64,000 nt of DNA from an uncultured Clostridia bacterium (lineage in GTDB: Bacteria > Bacillota > Clostridia > Lachnospirales > CAG-274): contig CANRIS010000001.1 of the NCBI GenBank assembly GCA_947630725.1, positions 1 through 64,000 on the forward strand, in the 5' to 3' direction. The number at the start of each line of letters is the position of its first letter. The first letter of the stretch is position 1. The translations under genes and the position numbers were made by a program. Of this stretch, positions 58,667-64,000 are shown one piece after another. Under the pieces are notes generated by a model. That model worked only from the letters and a program-made list of their open reading frames with translations. It was not told the origin of the DNA and made no database searches.

Positions 58667-59833
58667 TCAGGCTCTCTGATATTTTGATATATTAAGCACA
58701 AAACCCATCGCCAGAAGCATAATTATAATAGACGTGCCTCCGTAGCTTATGAACGGCAGAGGTATACCCGTGTTGGGCATTGTGTTTGTTACAACGGCAA
58801 TATTCATTATTACCTGAAGACCTATCATTATTATTATGCCGCCTGCCGTAAGCACTCCAAACTCGGAGTCTGCACACATAGCCGTTCTGATACCTCTCCA
58901 TATAAGTATCATAAAGAGTATTATGACTATGGCTGCCCCGAAAAATCCAAGCTCCTCGCACAATATCGAAAAAATAATGTCGTTGTGCGCCTCGGGTATA
59001 TATCCGAGCTTTTGTCTGCTGTGACCCAGACCCAGACCCAAAAAGCCACCCGAAGCTATGGCATAGAACGACTGTATAGCCTGAAAGCCCTTTCCCTGAG
59101 CGTATGCAAAGGGGTTGCGCCATGCCAGTATTCTCTCCATTCTGAATTGCGCCGCAAATATGCCTCCGACTATCGCAACGGGTATCAGTATAAAAAAGGG
59201 CGCAAAAAATTTCTTGTTGGGAGTTGCTATAAAAAGCATACCTATACCTATGGCGGCAATTACAACGGCGGTAGACATATTTTCAACGCCTATCAGAACA
59301 GTAGGTACGGCTATTATTCCGAGACACTCAATAAAGCCGTTTTTGTCGTTGAGTATTCCCTTGTGTTCGTCAACGAACGCCGCCAGATAGAGTATAAGCG
59401 CAAGCTTGGCTATCTCTGACGGCTGAAAGCCCCAGAGCCATCTTTTTGCGCCGTTTACCTCCGTTCCGAAAAAAATAACAAGCACCAGCAAAACAAGGGA
59501 CAGTATATAGGTATATCTGAAAAATCTCATAAAAAAGCGATAATTTATATTGCTGAGGACTATAAGCCCTATCATACCTATAAAAACGCATCTCAGATGC
59601 CTTTTCAGAAAGTAATATATGTCGTTGTTGAAGGCCTCGCTGTTTCCCGCTGAATAATAGCTTGCGGAAAATATCATTATAGTGCCTATTATAACCAACA
59701 GAAGTACCACAAAAAGAATTATAAAGTCAACGGAGCCTATTATAAGCTTGGACCCGCCTGCATTTGTTTTTTTGTTTTTTTCGGTTCTTCTGCCGTTGTT
59801 TTTATATGAAGCTGTTTCTCTCAAAAAAATCAA
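58667..59833 (-). CDS. ftsW: FtsW/RodA/SpoVE family peptidoglycan polymerase
   Basis: MIFSASYYSAG, GAKRWLWGFQPSEIAKLALILYLA, NTGIPLPFISYGGTSIIIMLLAMGFVLNI; dcw context. Confidence 0.9.
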   Translation of the reverse strand: MIFLRETASYKNNGRRTEKNKKTNAGGSKLIIGSVDFIILFVVLLLVIIGTIMIFSASYYSAGNSEAFNNDIYYFLKRHLRCVFIGMIGLIVLSNINYRFFMRFFRYTYILSLVLLVLVIFFGTEVNGAKRWLWGFQPSEIAKLALILYLAAFVDEHKGILNDKNGFIECLGIIAVPTVLIGVENMSTAVVIAAIGIGMLFIATPNKKFFAPFFILIPVAIVGGIFAAQFRMERILAWRNPFAYAQGKGFQAIQSFYAIASGGFLGLGLGHSRQKLGYIPEAHNDIIFSILCEELGFFGAAIVIILFMILIWRGIRTAMCADSEFGVLTAGGIIIMIGLQVIMNIAVVTNTMPNTGIPLPFISYGGTSIIIMLLAMGFVLNISKYQRA

Positions 59834-59837
59834 CTCC

Positions 59838-61181
59838 TTACAGGCTCTTTACTATATCCTTAAAGATTCTGCCTCTCTCCTCATAGCTTGAAAACATATC
59901 CCAGCTTGCGCAGGCAGGCGACAAAAGCACGCAGTCGCCGGCGGCTGCCCTGTCCCTGCAGGCATATACGGCATCCTCAAATGTGTCGAAAAGCTCATAG
60001 TCCTTAAAGCCCTGTCTGTCGCACTCTGCCTTTATGTCGTTTCTGACCTGACCTATAAGCGCAAGGTACTTGACCTTGCCCTCAAAAGAGTTTATCCAAC
60101 TGCCGTAATCCGAATGCTTGTCATATCCTCCGCCTATAAGACAAATGGGTCTTTTCATTGCATTTATTGCCTTGATAGCCGCATCGGGGTTTGTACCCTT
60201 GCTGTCGTTATAATAATCGACCCCGTTTTTGTTGTCCACAAACTCTATTCTGTGTTCTACTGCCTTGAACTCCTTAAGGGTCGTCCTTATGTCCTCTGCG
60301 CTGACTCCGCCGCACACCGCAAGAGCCGCCGCAGCCATAGCGTTTTCGACATTGTGTTCGCCGAGTATATTCATATCGTCAATATCCACAAGCTTTTCGT
60401 TTATTCCGGGCATATTTACATATATGCTCTTTTCATCGGCCCATATGCCCTCTTTGAGGGGTCTTTTTGACGAGAAGAAGTATACCTTCGCCCTCGTGCG
60501 GTTTTTCATATCCCGAACGGCATCGTCCTCTCCGTTGAGAATAAGAAAGTCCTCTTCGGTCATATTCTTGAATATATTCTCTTTTGCCTTTATATAATTT
60601 TCAAGGCTTTTGTGTCTGTCAAGGTGATCGGGGGTTATGTTGAGAACGGCGGCGTATTTAGGTCTGAAGGTATCTATGGTTTCGAGCTGAAAGCTTGAAT
60701 TTTCTATGACTATCATATCCCTCTCGCTAAGCCCCTCTATTTTTTCCGAATAGGGTATGCCTATGTTGCCCACGGTTTCGGTCTTGTATTTTTTTGAAAA
60801 TATCTCTCCTGCAAGGGCTGTCGTGGTGGTTTTTCCGTTTGTTCCCGTTATGGCTGCAACAGGTGCCCTGCAAAGAGTGAACGCAAGCTCCACCTCCGAA
60901 ATGACGGGTACTCCTGCCGCCCTTGCCTTGTGCACAAAGTCAAGATCGGTAGGTATGCCGGGGCTTAATACTATAAGATCCTGCTCCGCCGCTATATCAT
61001 CGGGGTTTTTGCCCAAAAGGAGGGTTATTCCGTCAAGTCTGTCAAAATCGGCTTTTATTTTGTCCCTTGTTTTGAGATCCTGAAGTATAACCTGCGCTCC
61101 CTGTGATTTAAGCAGCAGAGCCGCAGCTATGCCGCTTCTTGCCATACCGCAGACAAGAGCCTTTTTTCCTCTATAATCCAT
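59838..61181 (-). CDS. murD: UDP-N-acetylmuramoylalanine--D-glutamate ligase
   Basis: GMARSGIAAALLL, AITGTNGKTTTTALAGEIF, NITPDHLDRH, LLSPACASWDMFSSYEERG. Confidence 0.97.
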   Translation of the reverse strand: MDYRGKKALVCGMARSGIAAALLLKSQGAQVILQDLKTRDKIKADFDRLDGITLLLGKNPDDIAAEQDLIVLSPGIPTDLDFVHKARAAGVPVISEVELAFTLCRAPVAAITGTNGKTTTTALAGEIFSKKYKTETVGNIGIPYSEKIEGLSERDMIVIENSSFQLETIDTFRPKYAAVLNITPDHLDRHKSLENYIKAKENIFKNMTEEDFLILNGEDDAVRDMKNRTRAKVYFFSSKRPLKEGIWADEKSIYVNMPGINEKLVDIDDMNILGEHNVENAMAAAALAVCGGVSAEDIRTTLKEFKAVEHRIEFVDNKNGVDYYNDSKGTNPDAAIKAINAMKRPICLIGGGYDKHSDYGSWINSFEGKVKYLALIGQVRNDIKAECDRQGFKDYELFDTFEDAVYACRDRAAAGDCVLLSPACASWDMFSSYEERGRIFKDIVKSL

Positions 61182-61195
61182 AATTCATTCCTCCG

Positions 61196-62173
61196 TCAGA
61201 ATATTCCCCTTGCAGCTAAAAAGCCCACAAGAACGCCAATCGCCGTAACTATGTAGAAAACTGCCACAACCTTCGTTTCCCTCCAGCCGCACTGTTCAAA
61301 ATGATGGTGCAGCGGAGCCATTTTGAATATTCTCTTTCCATGGGTCAGCTTGAAATATCCTACCTGCAAAATAACCGAAAGAGACTCGCACACATATATT
61401 ATACCTGCGATAAGCAGAAAAAGAGGCATTCTGAAAAGCACAGCCATCGCCGCAATAAAGCCTCCCAAAGCCAGCGAGCCCGTGTCTCCCATAAAGACCC
61501 TCGCAGGATATGAATTGAAAAGCAGAAAGCCCAGAAGCGAGCCTGCCGCAGCCCCTGCCACGGGGAGAACGCCGCTTTTCATTCCGTACGCCGCAAACAT
61601 AAAGAAAAGCGTCACAAGCACGCTTACGCCGCTTGCCAGACCGTCAAGTCCGTCTGTAAGATTGACTGCGTTTACTGTGCCTAACACAACGCAGATAACA
61701 AACGGTATAAAAACTATGCCGAGGTCGATGGAAAGTCCTCCCATAAAGGGTATATATACCGCCGTGCCTATATCGGTAAAATTGTATATATAGTATATAA
61801 ACATACCCGTCACAACAAGCTGCAGCGCAATCTTCTGCCACGCTCTCAGCCCCAGACTTCTCTTTTTGACCACCTTTATATAGTCGTCAAGAAGTCCTAT
61901 AAGCCCATAGCCCACAGTCATAAAAATAACCATAATGCCGTCATAGTTTCCCTTAAGGAAAAACGCTGAGCTTATGAGCATACTGAGAAGTATCATTATG
62001 CCGCCCATAGTAGGGGTACCTGCTTTTATAAGATGGCTTTCGGGGCCGTCATCTCTTACATTCTGTCCGAATTTAAGCCTGCGCAAAAGCGGTATGGCCG
62101 CAGGACAAAGCGCAACATTGGCGGCAAAAGCAATCAGAATGGCATATATAGCCCTTGTCATATCCGTATCCAT
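61196..62173 (-). CDS. mraY: Phospho-N-acetylmuramoyl-pentapeptide-transferase
   Basis: HLIKAGTPTMGGIMIL, GLLDDYIKVVKKRSLGL, VFMGDTGSLALGGFIAAMA, KMAPLHHHFEQCGWRETKV. Confidence 0.97.
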   Translation of the reverse strand: MDTDMTRAIYAILIAFAANVALCPAAIPLLRRLKFGQNVRDDGPESHLIKAGTPTMGGIMILLSMLISSAFFLKGNYDGIMVIFMTVGYGLIGLLDDYIKVVKKRSLGLRAWQKIALQLVVTGMFIYYIYNFTDIGTAVYIPFMGGLSIDLGIVFIPFVICVVLGTVNAVNLTDGLDGLASGVSVLVTLFFMFAAYGMKSGVLPVAGAAAGSLLGFLLFNSYPARVFMGDTGSLALGGFIAAMAVLFRMPLFLLIAGIIYVCESLSVILQVGYFKLTHGKRIFKMAPLHHHFEQCGWRETKVVAVFYIVTAIGVLVGFLAARGIF

Positions 62174-62206
62174 AAAATTCTCCTTAAGTACCGAGGGAGC
62201 CGTTGA

Positions 62207-63565
62207 CTAATTTTTTTTGACAAGTCCCTCTGTAATTTCTTCAAACCTTGCCCCTCTCGAGGCCTTTATAAGTACAGTGTCGCCGCGTTTGAGTATTTTT
62301 TTCACATTAGCGAAAAATTCCTCTTTTGTTTCATAATAGAATACCTTTTTTGCGCCCTCAAACGTGGCTGCCAAAGCCAGATCCATAACATTTTTATTGC
62401 CTATGGCGCATATAACGTCTATGCCGAGCTTTGCTGCATATCTTCCCACATCCTTGTGATATTCGGAGGAATCCTTTCCGAGTTCAAGCATTTCTCCCAA
62501 AATGGCTGCCTTTCTGCCCTGTATTTTTGCCAGAACGTCAAGACCTGCCTTTACCGACTGAGGATTTGCATTGTATGTATCGTTTATAATGGTGTATTTT
62601 TCGGTTTTTATGACATTCATTCTCTTGTCGGCAGGAACAAAGCTCTCTATACCCTTTTTTATTTCGTCAAGGCCAAGCCCCAGCCTTTTGCCTACGGCGG
62701 CTGCCGCAAGAGCGTTTTTTATCATATGTTCTCCCGATGCGTTCATTCTTACGGTAATTTTTTCGCCGTCCGCAACGACAGAAAACTCCGTTCTGTCAAG
62801 GGATAAAAACCTTATGTCCTCGGCATACATATCGTTTTCGGCTCCGAGACCGTAAAAATATGCCGAAGGCTCCTTATCCCTGAGCTTTGACAGCATATCG
62901 CAGTCGCCGCAAAGTATTTTAACCCCGTCGGGAGAGAGACTTTCAAATATCTCGCACTTTGCTTTTAATATGCCCTCTCTGCTGCCAAGATGTTCGATAT
63001 GCGACACTCCCACATTTGTTATGACTGCTGTCTGCGGTTTTGCTATTCTGCCAAGATAGCTTATTTCGCCGAAGTGGTTCATACCCATTTCAAGCACGGC
63101 CGCCTCGGTTGACTCGTCTATGTTGAAAACGGTCAGGGGAAGTCCAATGTGGTTGTTGAAGTTGCCCATTGTCTTTATAGTATTGTATCTCACCGAAAGC
63201 ACTGCCGCTATCATATCCTTTGTGGTTGTCTTGCCCGTACTTCCCGTAACTGCCACAACGGGTATGTCAAAAAGGCTCCTGTAATAAGCCGCAATATTCC
63301 CCAAAGCCTTTGTGGTATCGTCCACAAGAACATATACGCTGTCGGTATCTATCTCCTTTTGGGATATAAAGGCTGCCGCCCCGTCCCCGACAGCCTGACG
63401 GATAAAGCTGTGACCGTCAAGCCTTTCTCCCACGATAGGCACAAAAAGTGTGTTTTCGTCTATTTTTCGGCTGTCCGTGGAAATATTTTTTATGGTGATG
63501 TCTTTTTCGTTAACTATTCTGCCGCCTGTGGCTGCGGCTATCTCTTTTATACTTAAAGCTTTCAT
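62207..63565 (-). CDS. murF: UDP-N-acetylmuramoyl-tripeptide--D-alanyl-D-alanine ligase
   Basis: VVAVTGSTGKTTTKDMIAAVL, EMGMNHFGEISYL, INDTYNANPQSVKAGLDVL. Confidence 0.96.
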   Translation of the reverse strand: MKALSIKEIAAATGGRIVNEKDITIKNISTDSRKIDENTLFVPIVGERLDGHSFIRQAVGDGAAAFISQKEIDTDSVYVLVDDTTKALGNIAAYYRSLFDIPVVAVTGSTGKTTTKDMIAAVLSVRYNTIKTMGNFNNHIGLPLTVFNIDESTEAAVLEMGMNHFGEISYLGRIAKPQTAVITNVGVSHIEHLGSREGILKAKCEIFESLSPDGVKILCGDCDMLSKLRDKEPSAYFYGLGAENDMYAEDIRFLSLDRTEFSVVADGEKITVRMNASGEHMIKNALAAAAVGKRLGLGLDEIKKGIESFVPADKRMNVIKTEKYTIINDTYNANPQSVKAGLDVLAKIQGRKAAILGEMLELGKDSSEYHKDVGRYAAKLGIDVICAIGNKNVMDLALAATFEGAKKVFYYETKEEFFANVKKILKRGDTVLIKASRGARFEEITEGLVKKN

Positions 63566-64000
63566 AATTTTCCCGAAGCCTTTTTCATAATGGCCTCTCC
63601 TGCCGCCTCTCTGTCGTCAAAGTGAATTGTTCTGTCCTTGAATATTTCATAGTCCTCGTGACCCTTTCCCGCAATTATTACAGAGTCGCCGTCACGAGCC
63701 ATACTTATGGCTTTTTCGATAGCCTCCTGCCTTGACACAAGTATCTCATACCTGTCGGTTATGGGCTTTACGCCCTCTTCTATCTCTCTTATAATATCCA
63801 TAGGCTCTTCCGTACGTGGGTTGTCGGAGGTTATAATTGAATAATCCGACAGCTCTGCCGATATTGACCCCATAATGGGTCTTTTCTTTTTGTCCCTGTC
63901 TCCGCCGCAGCCGAAAACGGTAATGACTCTGCCCTTTGTGAAAGCCTTTACCGAGCTTATTATATTATACACTCCGTCCGGAGTATGGGCATAGTCCACA
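63562..64000 (-). CDS. murE: UDP-N-acetylmuramoyl-tripeptide synthetase (C-terminal part only; runs off the window end)
   Basis: DYAHTPDGVYNIISSVKAFTKGRVITVFGCGGDRDKKKRPIMG, TSDNPRTEEPMDII, IAGKGHEDYEI. Confidence 0.95.
   Translation of the reverse strand, partial: VDYAHTPDGVYNIISSVKAFTKGRVITVFGCGGDRDKKKRPIMGSISAELSDYSIITSDNPRTEEPMDIIREIEEGVKPITDRYEILVSRQEAIEKAISMARDGDSVIIAGKGHEDYEIFKDRTIHFDDREAAGEAIMKKASGKL

Noticed and set aside
58667-64000. Unusual cell-wall cluster
   Set aside because: murE-murF-mraY-murD-ftsW order is a normal dcw arrangement; absence of murG/ftsZ beyond ftsW is only local rearrangement.
1-64000. Prophage, antiviral defence island or biosynthetic gene cluster
   Set aside because: No integrase, phage structural, restriction-modification, toxin-antitoxin, NRPS/PKS or Cas motifs were seen in any supported ORF.

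Overview
The window looks like ordinary chromosomal DNA from a low/mid-GC Clostridia-type Firmicute (lineage inferred from gene content; no taxonomic search was run). It is dominated by housekeeping genes: ftsK (partial), an EPS-type sugar transferase plus glycosyltransferase block, cca, a WalRK/PhoBR-like two-component system, htpG, nadD-yqeK/rsfS, rpoBC, DAHP synthase, perR-like, gltX, MATE, deoD, livHMGF, aroE, aroK-aroQ, tRNA-Arg(CCT), putP, an MsmX-like ATPase, mutS2, mreB, a CNNM/CorC protein, and the ftsW-murD-mraY-murF-murE cluster. I saw no phage, CRISPR array or intact transposase. The unusual content is mostly non-coding. (1) Two GC-rich three-hairpin cloverleaf elements (16.1 kb and 48.7 kb) share a closing stem and a GGAGCCGTAA-type flank, but their hairpin sequences are unrelated. 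A similarly folded third element lies at 22.6 kb. (2) A second intergenic repeat family occurs as 210-bp tandem copies at 53.2-53.7 kb, with a diverged inverse-orientation relative at 21.2 kb. (3) A promoter/operator/terminator module lies upstream of the EPS genes. Protein-level oddities are a ~100-aa insertion in RpoC, a rubredoxin/GltS-FMN/rubrerythrin fusion that keeps an internal ribosome-binding site and ATG, an AroK-AroQ fusion, a NadD-YqeK fusion, an HPr-like protein without the catalytic His, and a secreted dockerin-like protein with a GGGGS-type linker.
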